Below, in pieces: positions 11,403 to 21,022 of a DNA stretch of 31,357 nucleotides. The notes beneath the pieces were generated by a model, which saw nothing but the letters and a program-made list of their open reading frames with translations, searched no databases and had not been told where the DNA came from. The stretch covers positions 1 through 31,357 of the forward strand of contig MVAQ01000240.1 of NCBI GenBank assembly GCA_014825775.1. Reading direction: 5' to 3'. Each line of letters opens with the position of its first letter. The stretch's first letter is position 1. The position numbers and the translations under genes are program-made. Source of the stretch: Krasilnikovozyma curviuscula (taxonomy: Eukaryota; Basidiomycota; Tremellomycetes; Cystofilobasidiales; Mrakiaceae).

Positions 11403-12119
11403 TTACAGTCTGAAAACATCGTTGAACACCCAATAGGTTCCGCCTTCCTTGATGAGTTGGAAGCATTGAGAGAACTGGAGTGGCTGCGAATCATCGATCT
11501 AGGAGAACCAGCAATGAAGCGAGTGAGCGGTAGTTCCAACATTTATATAATTTTGATCTAATCTGAGGTTGAAGAGACCAGAAATGTTGACTACGTACAA
11601 TCAGCTGTCCAGTGACCAGAACCATCATGTGCTCTTGTCCAGGTTGAGAAGGTTGAGCATCAACAGTGACGATTTTGTGAGCGACCTTCGAGAATGGCAG
11701 GCCCTATTCACCTCAAACCCACGAAGCAAACCAAGACATCATCCGAATCAAAGAAACAGGAGATAATCAGGTACTGAGCTTCCGAACAAAAAGGCGAAGC
11801 CAGTTGCTTTTGGTGTTAAAAAACGTACAACGAGATGTTCAACAATCTTATCCCCTGACAAAAACTGCTTCTCCTCCCACGACAGCATCGAAATCGGCCT
11901 CTACAAACAGAAATTCAGAATCAACATACAATACTGTCAGAAATTTCAGATAAACATACGTAGAGGTCCTTCAATCCAGCCCTGTTGGAAGCAAAGAGCT
12001 GGTAGTAGTATTCTGTTAGATTTTCGTCCTAGAAAGATCAGCCAAGACGCGTTATTCCAACAGAAAACAATGGGAGTCGTACCTGTGAATTGCTTTGCGA
12101 CGGTGTTGATATCGGCCAT
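11403..12119 (-). CDS. NTF2: Nuclear transport factor 2
   Basis: Five proposed exons, in transcript order: 12119-12083, 12012-11960, 11900-11829, 11703-11599, 11498-11403 (TAA), giving 120 aa against about 125 in yeast and human. It begins MADINTVAKQFTEYYYQLFA, matching the N-terminal helix of NTF2. It continues through SMLSWEEKQFLSGDKIVEHL, LPFSKVAHKIVTVDAQPS and MVLVTGQL, and ends FSQCFQLIKEGG..YWVFNDVFRL, the family's signature C-terminal strands. NTF2 is a homodimer that carries Ran-GDP into the nucleus by binding FxFG nucleoporins. The start follows a good context (caacATGg). The first intron uses the acceptor ending at 12013; the nearer TAG would break the frame. Because its exons are short, a longer open frame on the opposite strand (11253-11561) hides it. 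It lies downstream of CBP3 on the same strand, separated by 300 bp. Confidence 0.93.
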
Positions 12120-12419
12120 GTTGAGAAATATGTGGAATGGGCGATTGCAGCTGCCTTTTCGTCGAGCCGTCGCTCGGACCTGCAGAAGTTGAGGGCGTGG
12201 CAATTTGTGACTGGGGATAGGGCTGGACACCACCAGATAGAACGGGTATGCCTGCTGAGAGACCAATAGGTAGCGAAACCCAAGTCAAATGAAAGTCCTT
12301 CCAACAGAGCTAGGTTGCGCAAATATGTTTCGTAAACTTGCCTCACTCGACAAAACCACGGAGAAAGTCAAATCTATAGCAACTTCAAACCCAAAAGGCT
12401 GCTTCTCATTGAAACAGTT
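12120..12419 (-). promoter_or_regulatory. Spacer holding the NTF2 promoter and CBP3 3' flank
   Basis: A 300-bp gap between two minus-strand genes. It must contain the CBP3 3' untranslated region and the NTF2 promoter and leader. No individual element can be assigned. An open frame continues upstream of the NTF2 ATG (to about 12266), but its sequence does not match the family. Confidence 0.4.
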
Positions 12420-14076
12420 CTACTGAGTCCTGTTACCACCAATAGATCCTTCAACACTCTTCGTACTCGTGCCACTCTTCCCAATAATCTGGTTGTTCAG
12501 CCTATGTCCACCTGGAAGACCTCTCAAGATCTCGGCCGAGTCAATTTCGCCAAGCACTTCAGCAGGAGTCTTGAATGCTGGAAGCCACGCTGACTTGCCC
12601 ATCTTGGGGTGCGGAACAGTAGCGGCAGCGAGTTCTGGAAGGTGTTGTTCGTGTTGGAGTTCTTCCATCAGGAAAGCATTCCATTCTACAAGGTCATTTA
12701 GAAGTTGTTGTCATTAGCAAGAGAGCTTCAAAAGGGACCTTGGAAAGAGGTGAAGGTTTCAAATGGTAAACAATACTCACCATCAATCTCCTCCTCCTCA
12801 ATTGGTCCAAAGTAACCAATTCTTCCCGCTAGAATATCAGCATCACTAATCTGATCCAGCCTCCAAATTTCTCTTCTGACCCATCCGACGAGACTAGCGA
12901 GCTGGGGAACCAGCTCCAAGCTCTCCCACCCATCTGGAATCGCATCGAGCGTCGGAGGACTAATCAAACTGGTCGGGATAGGTCCCACACGACCTTCACC
13001 GCCGATTCTGCCATCCACGTCAAGCTCTCCATAAACATTTTTCTCCCCCTTTGGACCAGGCTGGAACTCGACTTTGGCGAGATTGCCAGTCCAGAGTTTC
13101 TTCGGTATAGGTAGCTTCGCACCGGATCCTCGACCTCCTAAGGTATTTCTCCAGATTGTGTCCGCTAGCGACGCATCACTTGAAGCTAAGCCCAGTGCAA
13201 AGGAAGCCTTGTAGCCTCGCCATTGGTCACCAAGATCCTTCATGTATCGGGAGATTTTACGTTCTGGAGCGTTGATTCCCATCGTTTTACGGAGACGGAC
13301 TTGACATAGTTGAAAGAAGTGTTCTGTGAACTCTTTTTCGTCTGAAAAGAGATATAGACGATGATTTGTCAGTGAGTTTGCAACCTCCAGAAGCACATAG
13401 TAAACTCACAATGGTACGCGTCGTTCTTTTCTAGCGCTCGCAGACGAGCAGAGATTATGAGGATGTGGATCAAGTGAGTTGCAAAGAAAGCCTGATATGT
13501 ATCTGGTAACATGAGCTCTGTGTTGCCAAATGATAGTACCAGCCGAAATGCAGAGTCAGTGACGTATTACATCGTCTACGAGAGAGAAAGAAACTGCAAC
13601 GTACTGTCATACCAGAACTCCTGAGACCTCTCAACACTTTCCATACATTCACCGACCATAAACCTCGTCTGTCGGATAGCTTTACTCCTGGTAATCCGAC
13701 TCAAGAAGAACGGCGCGATCGTCAATGCGACTCGAGCTGAGATCGGACTGATGGCTCTCTTTTCCTCAACCGGTACCACACCTGGTAGGGTATTTGGACG
13801 AGGTCGATGACCACGGACTGGAATATGTTCTTCCTCCCCTTCTGCTGTGGCAGTAAGCGTCGAGTTAAGGAGTGAGTCTGGGGAGGAAGGCAGAAGGGCA
13901 GGATGTGGTGTTGGAACTGGTAACCGGGAAGATGAAGGTGCTGATTCAGATGAGACAAATGATGATGGTTTGGTATAAAGACGAATAGCTGTTGCTGAGC
14001 CTCGATGCAGGCTCGATGAGGAAGACCCAGTTGCAGACGCGGCAGCGGACGTTAGAAGAGCCAATCGACGGCTCAT
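12420..14076 (-). CDS. CBP3: Mitochondrial ubiquinol-cytochrome c chaperone (CBP3/UQCC1 family)
   Basis: Four proposed exons: 14076-13605, 13517-13410, 13341-12781, 12685-12420 (TAG), giving 468 aa. The first about 100 residues are Ser/Ala/Arg-rich with few acids (MSRRLALLTSAAASATGSSS), typical of a mitochondrial presequence. The chaperone domain starts near ECMESVERSQEFWYD and runs through DTYQAFFATHLIHILIISAR and FFQLCQVRLRKTMGINAPER to KISRYMKDLGDQWRGYKASF and SDASLADTIWRNTLGG. The last is the YMKD...Y.G...D..LADA.WRN block of Cbp3. In yeast Cbp3, with Cbp6, binds the mitoribosome exit and newly made cytochrome b to start complex III assembly. The C-terminus is longer than the core domain and contains DADILAGRIGYFGPIEEEE. 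It is transcribed away from the mitoribosomal uS17m gene. Confidence 0.9.
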
Positions 14077-14746
14077 TTTGGAACAAGAACTATTCTAGGA
14101 AGTTTTGTCAAGGTTATCAGTTTGTTACTGGTTGCTGGTACTGATAAATCTGGTAATCTTGGAGAAAACGGATATCGAAAACGTTTGAGGAAAGGGACAA
14201 GAGCCAATGATTGGACCAGAAAAGAGAACGATGGTTCAAGTTAGTATCAAACGGCATAAAAAGGACGCAGAATAACTGGTACACACAGATGAGCTACTTC
14301 AATCTCCTCAAAACTACTGTCCCTCGATAATGGCGGGCGAGAAAAAAAATAATGAGCTTCAGGCAAACTGATAGATTGTTTTAAACAGAAAAGTCAGCTG
14401 GTATCTCAGAAGTTTACAACACATCGGAGCACCTACTATATGGGCCCTTTTGAGTTCCTGGTATCGAATTTGGTGTGGCAGTCGAAAGCCAGGATTGGTC
14501 GCATTGAAAAAGTAGGAATTGCCTGACCCTCGACAACCACCTGTATTTTTTGAAGACCTCCCTATTACAGCCCAGAGTAGGTCCATTTTGAATATGTTGT
14601 TACTGCTTTACTGATTGCTGATATTTCCGTCTTCGATTTGATATTTTATTTGCATCATAGCCTACTCTAACCCACGCAGCCTTCTCAACCAATAGATCCT
14701 ACCCAGCACAGAACCTGACAGCCCCCTTTCAATCTTACCGGCAACA
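14077..14746. promoter_or_regulatory. Divergent promoter between CBP3 (-) and uS17m (+)
   Basis: A 670-bp region between the ATGs of two nuclear genes for mitochondrial proteins, transcribed away from each other. It holds both leaders and probably a shared promoter. No TATA box or known binding site stands out. The only ORF (minus, 14359-14586) has no recognisable content. Confidence 0.6.
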
Positions 14747-15639
14747 ATGGCGTCCCTAACCATGTCGAATATCAAAAAGCTCTACCTGGCACCGCATGTC
14801 GTGCGACCGTACATCAATCCGCAGAAAGGCATCCTCCATGGCATGGTAGTGAGGACAGGGCACCTGGACAAAACCGCGACGGTGATAAGACTGAGTGTAA
14901 AGGAACATCCTCGACTGTTGAAGGTGAGTACAGTGCCGTTGAAAGTTTTGGCCAAGTGGAAGAAGAGTGAGGAAATTTATGGAAAAGAGAAGTGTGAGGG
15001 TTTCCTGAGAACTGAACTGCCTGAAGCTGGGCTGGGCATTGATAGGTAGATTTAAAGTCCATCTTAGCTCCATTTTTTCTCATCTGTGTTGAAGGTAGCG
15101 AACTTGAAGCTTGCATATGTGTAGAATGCGTCGCTATATCTTTACAGCCCCTGCTGGTATACTTCGTCGATACTGATACCTTTAACTACTTTTACAGAAT
15201 GTTGTGCTATCGAGGAAATATCTGGTGCACGACGAGTTCAACGGTAAGTCTCAGCTTCCATCTACATGTGACATCATGGCACTAAACAATTTCTACCTCC
15301 GTCTATGTCCATCGATTCGACCGTTTCTCCTCAAATCTACCTCACAACACTGCGGAAATCCATGACACAGAACTGGTTCCTTCAGACCAAATCATCTTCC
15401 AAAACGCTTCCAACATTTCTCCACGAAAACGACACATCTTCAAATCCATACTCTGGCGTGACCCTTTCCATGAAATCAATAAGGAGCGTAAGAAGATTGT
15501 TGCGGCGGAGATTGCTCAAATGAGGAATAGAGTGAGCGATGCGATTGCGGAGAGCGGTGGGTTGCAGAAGAAGGGCACGAGTAGTATTGCGACGAGGGTG
15601 CCGCAGGCTCCTAAGAACCTGAGGGTGTTTAGAGGTTAG
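14747..15639 (+). CDS. MRPS17: Mitochondrial small-subunit ribosomal protein uS17m
   Basis: Three proposed exons: 14747-14923, 15198-15243, 15371-15639 (TAG), giving 163 aa. The core reads GILHGMVVRTGHLDKTATVI, then LSRKYLVHDEFNELVPSDQI and SPRKRHIFKSILWR. This is the S17 OB-fold pattern: a G.VV....DKT..V strand, the HDE.N turn, then a basic (S)xRKR segment. A Lys/Arg-rich C-terminal extension of about 70 residues (NKERKKIVAAEIAQMRNRVS) follows, as in other mitochondrial S17 proteins. uS17 binds 16S-type rRNA early in small-subunit assembly. The last acceptor (15370) was chosen because it gives the family spacing between HDE.N and RKR. The first intron is long for this window (274 nt). A second in-frame Met lies six codons in, so the exact start is uncertain. 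Confidence 0.88.
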
Positions 15640-16253
15640 ACAATTTGGCATGCAATCACTTGTCTAAGATATGTTTGGTTATTCCCGGCCGTTGCGTAGG
15701 TTTCCTACGGTGTATTGGTACCTGCAAAACTCCTTTCTCCAGTCAGAGCGCAATCTTCCAGTGTGCCGTATCATATATTTCTCTGCATCAAGTTCAACTC
15801 AACATCAGATTCTCAAATATTTCAGCAAATAACAGCACTTCCAGCAGGCTGTAAAGAAAATTGGAAGCTAGTTTTTAGAAGTAGTAACCCAACTGAGCGA
15901 CCCTGCCCTTCCTTGGTTCCCAGATCTCAATGTGAAACCTTAGAATGTCAACAACATTGGCAATCACTACACCGCATTCGACAGTGCCTTTCTGGTTAAT
16001 TCTGTCATTCTGAAGGTTCCCCTCGTTTGCTTGCTTGTACCCATCCGCCTGTGTATCTGCAGAACTGATGCGGATTTATAGCGATGAATCCTGGACCCAC
16101 GTCATTATCAGTCTCTTCGACCCCATTGCTGGATATCTAACGAAACCTTCATTAAAATAAATCGAGCCGACGGTTGTATCAGGAGCTTATCTTTTGGCCA
16201 AACTACAACAAGCGAGAGGTAGCAGTAACGACCAAAGCACACAATCTGCCACT
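15640..16253. other. Convergent intergenic region, about 0.6 kb
   Basis: 3' flanks of uS17m (+) and the downstream dioxygenase paralogue (-). I see no gene or repeat. Confidence 0.5.
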
Positions 16254-17698
16254 CTAAGCAAACTTATAAATGCCCCATCCAAGCGCCCCATCGTCCTTGC
16301 TAAACACAATCTCTCCTTTATCTTCTCCAGCAGCTCCGATTGCGATGTAGAATGGGAGTAAATGCTCAGGTGAGGGGTGAGCTTTCTTGTAGTACGGATG
16401 GCGCGTCAGGGAGAGCGCTTGGGAGGTTCGTGAGATTGGGTGGGCATTGACAACGACCGAGACTCTATTGAACAAGATGAAGTGTGAGGCCAGACAATGG
16501 ATTTAAAGTGGAAGAGATCCGGTACGAACGCGTCGATGAATGTTTGACCGTATGAGGTCGCGCGGTTGCCCATCATGTAGTCTCGGAGGTTATGAACAAT
16601 CTGTTAGACGGTAAACATTAATTTCATAAAAAAGAGGATGAGAGACTTAAGCAAACAAACCTGTCCACTGGCGAGCACAACATAGCCTTCGTTTCGCAAT
16701 TTCTCAATCGCAGCTGCCGGTAGACAGGATAAAATGCGTCAGCGAAACGAGTGGGTCAAAAGAAGACAGTCATAATTACCTCCAACAGCTAAACAGCTCT
16801 CCGCTTTGGAATCGTTTGGTAAACTGACTTGCACGAAAGGAACCTCGGGGCCCAAATTCGTCCCATTTTCCTTCGCTGGGAACATGACCAAGCCAGGAAC
16901 AAACAGACCATGATCAACCCCTCGGTCGACGCCTTCCACGTGTATGCCGGCAGAAGAGAGGGTGGTTGAGACTTTGTTGACGAGGGCGGGGGTAGCATGT
17001 GTTTTGAATGTTACTTGGTAGTAGTTGGCGGGAAAGCCGTAGAAGTCGTCTACACAGAGAAGCACATTTAGAAAAGAGCTACTGAAGAAATGTAAAAAAA
17101 CTGACTCACAGACTAGCGGTTGTGTTTCCTTCTTGTTGACTAATGCGACATCTGGTCAACAGAGATACAAGCAGTATTACACAAGTTGTCACTTACTTTG
17201 AACTCCAGTTCCAGTTCCTGCTTCCCTGTAATATGCTTACTCTGTCAGTTGAAACCATCCCAACCACCCGAATCAACTAAGGCGACTGACCAGTGAGCTG
17301 AAAACGAAACGATGCCTTTCAAACCCTCCAGTGAAGAAATTTCCTTCCCCAGAACCTGCCAAGCTTTGTAAGGTTTACTCTGCGTTTCAAACATTGTTGG
17401 AGGTCCACCTGGGGGAAAGCACAGGAAGTCCCATTGCCCAATGAGGTATTAGCTTTGCATGAGGGGAACAGGAACATGGCCACTGACCGTGTGAGACGAA
17501 GTAAGCTGGCATCCTTCGTTGAACAAGAGGTGTAACTACTGCTGCTGTTGCCATCTTGACTTCTGTAGTAGTCGTTTTGCTGGTGCTGGTGCTGCTGCCT
17601 GGTGGGGTTGACTGACTCCAGTAAATGGCGAGGAGGACGACGAGGGCTGCTGCTGCTGATAGAAATGTGGTTCTCAGAGTGACGAGACTACCAAACAT
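16254..17698 (-). CDS. LigB-family extradiol (4,5-DOPA-type) dioxygenase with N-terminal membrane anchor, downstream paralogue
   Basis: Proposed exons, in transcript order: 17698-17488, 17408-17291, 17225-17197, 17139-17110, 17049-16780, 16713-16661, then exon 7 from 16600 and exon 8 ending at 16254 (TAG 16256-16254). An N-terminal hydrophobic segment (AAAALVVLLAIYW) precedes a Ser/Thr linker. The catalytic domain shows AYFVSHGG, FSAHW, YDFYGFPANYY, RGVDHGLFVP, ASGQIVHNLRDY and AHPSPEHLLPFYIAIGAAGE. The His in SHG, SAHW, DHG and HNL are the expected metal ligands and catalytic positions of class III extradiol ring-cleaving enzymes. The family opens catechols such as DOPA with O2 and Fe/Zn; the substrate here is unknown. 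Exon 7 read to the obvious donor (16526) does not join exon 8 (16464) in frame. An in-frame alternative is 16600-16549 joined to 16462, which loses about nine residues and gives about 323 aa. It may be a damaged or unusually spliced gene. Confidence 0.78.
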
Positions 17699-18170
17699 GA
17701 AGTTTTAGAGAAATGCCGTTGCGAGTGAACACTCTAGTTCCCGTTGAATCCTTTATGAGCAAGCTTCTGCAGCATGCGTTGGAATGTGTCAGCGGCCGTG
17801 ACTAATGTTCAGGGCAGCAAATCAATCTCGTTACATATTACTCTCAGGATGGTTTGTGGGAACAGAATCCCACAGTGCAACTAAGATACTTTGAAACTTC
17901 TCACTCTCTCCCAATCCTACATCAACACAGTATAGTGGGCGCTGACGAACACGATGACCATTATTTGAGCAGCGTGCCAATAGGTGAGGGCTGGAGGCGA
18001 TATTCCGCACGCTGATTTCACCCTTAGACAATTGGCTGAAGATTGGTGAGCTTCGGTTACTTTACTAGTTGCTCCAATCCTTATTCACGACTGGAACTTT
18101 CATGAAAATTTTTGTTTTCCGTACGCCATTAATTGAGTGAAGCGCATGGTTTGCTGACGCAACACACAGT
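17699..18170 (-). promoter_or_regulatory. Spacer between the two dioxygenase paralogues
   Basis: A 472-bp region with the 3' flank of the upstream paralogue and the promoter of the downstream one. A short minus ORF (17831-18031) has no family features. No individual site is recognisable. Confidence 0.4.
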
Positions 18171-19640
18171 CTAAACAAACTTATAGAAACCCCAACCAAG
18201 CGCGCCATCTTCCTCCCCCAACAACACCTTTCCTTCAGCATCCTCTCCAGCAGATCCTAGAGCAATGTAAAAAGGCCAGAAATGTTCTGGAGTGGGATGC
18301 GCGTTCTTATACTGTGGGTGGAGTAGGAGGGAAAGCGCCTGAAACCGTCGGGAGATGGGATGGGAGTTTACAACTTTATCAACGCTGGCAATAGCAAATA
18401 TACAGTGCTGATCAGAGAGAGAAGAACAGCGTTCATGTGAACGGCATGCACTCACGATTCTTGGAAGACTTTGGTGTAGGCTGTCTTCAGATTGGTATTT
18501 CTGAAGGCTCGATAGTCTCTTAAGTTATGAACGGTCTATTAAAAATGCAACAAAGTCCAAATACTAGACAGTTTGCTGCAGTCGATGAGAAAGAACTAAC
18601 CTGGCCGCTTGATAAGATCACATATCCACGCTCCCTCAACTGTTCCAGAGCAGCTACAAGGTGGTTAAATAGTAAAATCAGAGTAAGTTATGGGTGGGGG
18701 GTCGACTTTGTAGTCTGGCATAACATATCCTGACCTCCCAGAGCCATTGACTTGTTAGCATCCGTTTTAGCAGGCAAACTGACTTGGACCAAAGGCACGT
18801 CTCTTCCCAACCCTTCTGGAAACATTACCTTCATCGGGATCCACAGACCGTGGTCAAGTCCTCTGTCCATTGGAGTGACGTTGATTCCAGCTGACCGCAG
18901 GCCAGTCGTCACATTCTCCACGATCGATGGGAGCGCGTGTGAGGTGAAGGTTTGTTCGTAGTAGATTGGAGGGAAGCCGTAGAAGTCATCTGAGGTGCAG
19001 ATATACGTAAATCAAAGAGTGAGAGCAAAGCTATGTAAGGAAAAGGAGAGACGGACAGATGACAGGTGTGTTTTCGTTGTTGTTGACTTCAGACAGTGGG
19101 GAAAGCGAGAAAATCAAAATCTCATCAGAATAAAGCCTCACCAACCATAATATACGACAAAACGAGGCGATGCAAACTCACTTAGTACGCCAGATCCTTG
19201 TTCTCTCTCCCTTTAGAAACAAAAGAGCGCTCGGGCGATGCGTCAAGGCTGTCACGCGTGTCGCCCGCACCACGGAAAAGGAACTCGACTCACCAATGAG
19301 CGGAAATGGCGACAATTCCGTTCAGTCCCATCTCCTTTAGTCCCATGATCTCCTCCCCAATTGCCTTCCATGTCTGGTACGGTGCGCTGCTAGCATTCTT
19401 CTCGTCAAAGAGCATGAACAGACCACCTCGAATTCGAGTTGAACGATGCGATGTAAGCTTCTGCGCTGGATATACAAGTTGGGGGAAGAGCATACCGTGT
19501 GAAATGAAGTACACTGGCATTTTTGGAGAAGAAGGTTTCATGTTGTTTGGGGGAGAAGGTTCCGGTTGTTTTGGAACGAACAGGGGAAAGACGAGTAGAA
19601 ATAAAGCTGCTGAGAAAGTGAAAATGACAGACCTCAACAT
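18171..19640 (-). CDS. LigB-family extradiol (4,5-DOPA-type) dioxygenase with N-terminal membrane anchor, upstream paralogue
   Basis: Eight proposed exons, in transcript order: 19640-19496, 19426-19294, 19210-19182, 19086-19057, 18989-18735, 18653-18601, 18535-18456, 18384-18171 (TAG), giving 312 aa with every junction in phase. It begins with a signal-anchor (MLRSVIFTFSAALFLLVFPL) and a Pro/Ser linker. The catalytic domain follows: VYFISHGG, ISAHW, YDFYGFPPIYYE, RGLDHGLWIPMKVMFP, SSGQTVHNLRDY and AHPTPEHFWPFYIALGSAGE. The four expected metal and catalytic His are present. The anchor suggests the enzyme works in the secretory pathway or outside the membrane, unlike the usual cytosolic family members (inference). 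The substrate, probably a catechol, cannot be named. Exons 3, 4 and 6 match the neighbouring paralogue in length (29, 30 and 53 nt), showing tandem duplication. Intron 1 (69 nt) is stop-free and in frame, so retention would insert 23 residues after the HG metal motif. The start is the ATG at 19640. Confidence 0.87.
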
Positions 19641-21022
19641 CAAAAGGGGTTGAGGGTGTTATTGAAGAACCTTGACGTTGTCTGAGCTCCTTTTAAACAG
19701 AATTGTCAGTGTTGTTGGTATAATGTAAGAGCAATCACGTAATATCCTCATGCGCTTTTGAGAGGATTTGGTGACCAGTAAACGATTTAAGTGAGCTTAC
19801 TTAGCGACTATTCATATCCTAGCTTACAAGGACAGTCTATACCAGAGAGTAGAGTGATATCCAATGTTTCACAGTAACCGCTTTGGGGCCCAACAACGAC
19901 GTTGGAGAAGATTGCATCGCAAATCTATCCTTAATAAATCCACTTAAAATAGAAGAAGCCCCTCAGAATCAGTAGCAGTGATTTAGATTATATAAAGTTG
20001 GAGAAGGACGCTGGGTTGCAGGGGCGGTTCAAGACGGCAATGCGCACTTGTGAGGGAAACCCACTTCAAATTATGATTGCAAGACACAATTCTACCCGAT
20101 GTGTTTTTGTAGCGGGAATGACATGATTCTGAGAGCTCGTAATTCTCCCTTTTGCTCACTTGGGTGTTCTGAGCGCTGGTGAGGCTACATTCAGATCAAC
20201 TCGCCTGCGCCTCGCGAAGGATCTCTTGTCCATCAGGCGCACATTCCTTACAGCAGGCTTTCGCTATAAACTCACCCCTTTCTTAGTATCAGTGATTAAA
20301 TCATAGAACCACTTCTTCATGTTATGCAATCGGAACGGCGTGTCTAACATGCAACTTCTGATTCATCTGATTCGTTCCCATCGGACTTCTGTCTCCTACG
20401 CAAACGCTCTACCCATATGACCCACATACTGTAACCTGACAGCATGTTGATGTATGTAATCACAAGAGACCATCTCCTTCCGAAAAGCGCAGAATAACTC
20501 CTCGAGCGGTGGTTCTATCAAAGGAAGGTAAACAACCTCCGAAAGACGACTTTTAGAAGAACAGACCGCCATTGCTTCCTGGAGAAATTTATTAAAGCCC
20601 CATTCCTTACAGCCATACCTTCTTTCATATTTCATACTCACCTCCTTCCTTCAAAGGGCATTTTCTTGATCACTTTGATTTCCGTGTTGCGGCAAGTCGT
20701 CCCGCCCGTCCTGGCAAAGCCATTGCCGCAACCCCACCCTTCGCCCGTACGCCCACCAGTTGATCTCCGTCCTGACTTGACAGGGTATTTTGCATCCAGA
20801 GATCCAGACAGTGTCCCGTGAGCTCCGCTTTTTCTTTTCCATCTTCAACTTCCACCTCATACCTCTTTCAATTGGAGGAGAAAGCTAATTTAGTTCTGTT
20901 GCCTCTTCCTTATCTGGCTGGGCGATCTCATCTCACTTTTGGTTTTCACTCGACTCCCTCCCATCCTACCTTTTAAGATTCCTTGAACTGATCTGAACCC
21001 CATCAGGATCAAACCCAACATC
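19641..21022. promoter_or_regulatory. Divergent intergenic region with the pyruvate carboxylase promoter, about 1.4 kb
   Basis: It contains the promoters and leaders of the dioxygenase (-) and pyruvate carboxylase (+). The part next to the carboxylase (20680-21020) is pyrimidine-rich on the + strand, as is common in fungal leaders. On the minus strand there is an 81-codon ORF at 20396-20641, and all three frames are open over about 20660-20850. No family is recognisable, so these are listed as a finding, not as a gene. Confidence 0.5.

Noticed and set aside
11253..11766. Two plus-strand ORFs (102 and 65 codons) that can be joined through a plausible intron
   Set aside because: They are antisense to the NTF2 exons, which spell a clear family match; the plus-strand product matches nothing known to me.
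13470..13652. Minus ORF of 60 codons across the CBP3 exon 1/2 junction
   Set aside because: It reads through the first CBP3 intron (13518-13604) in another frame.
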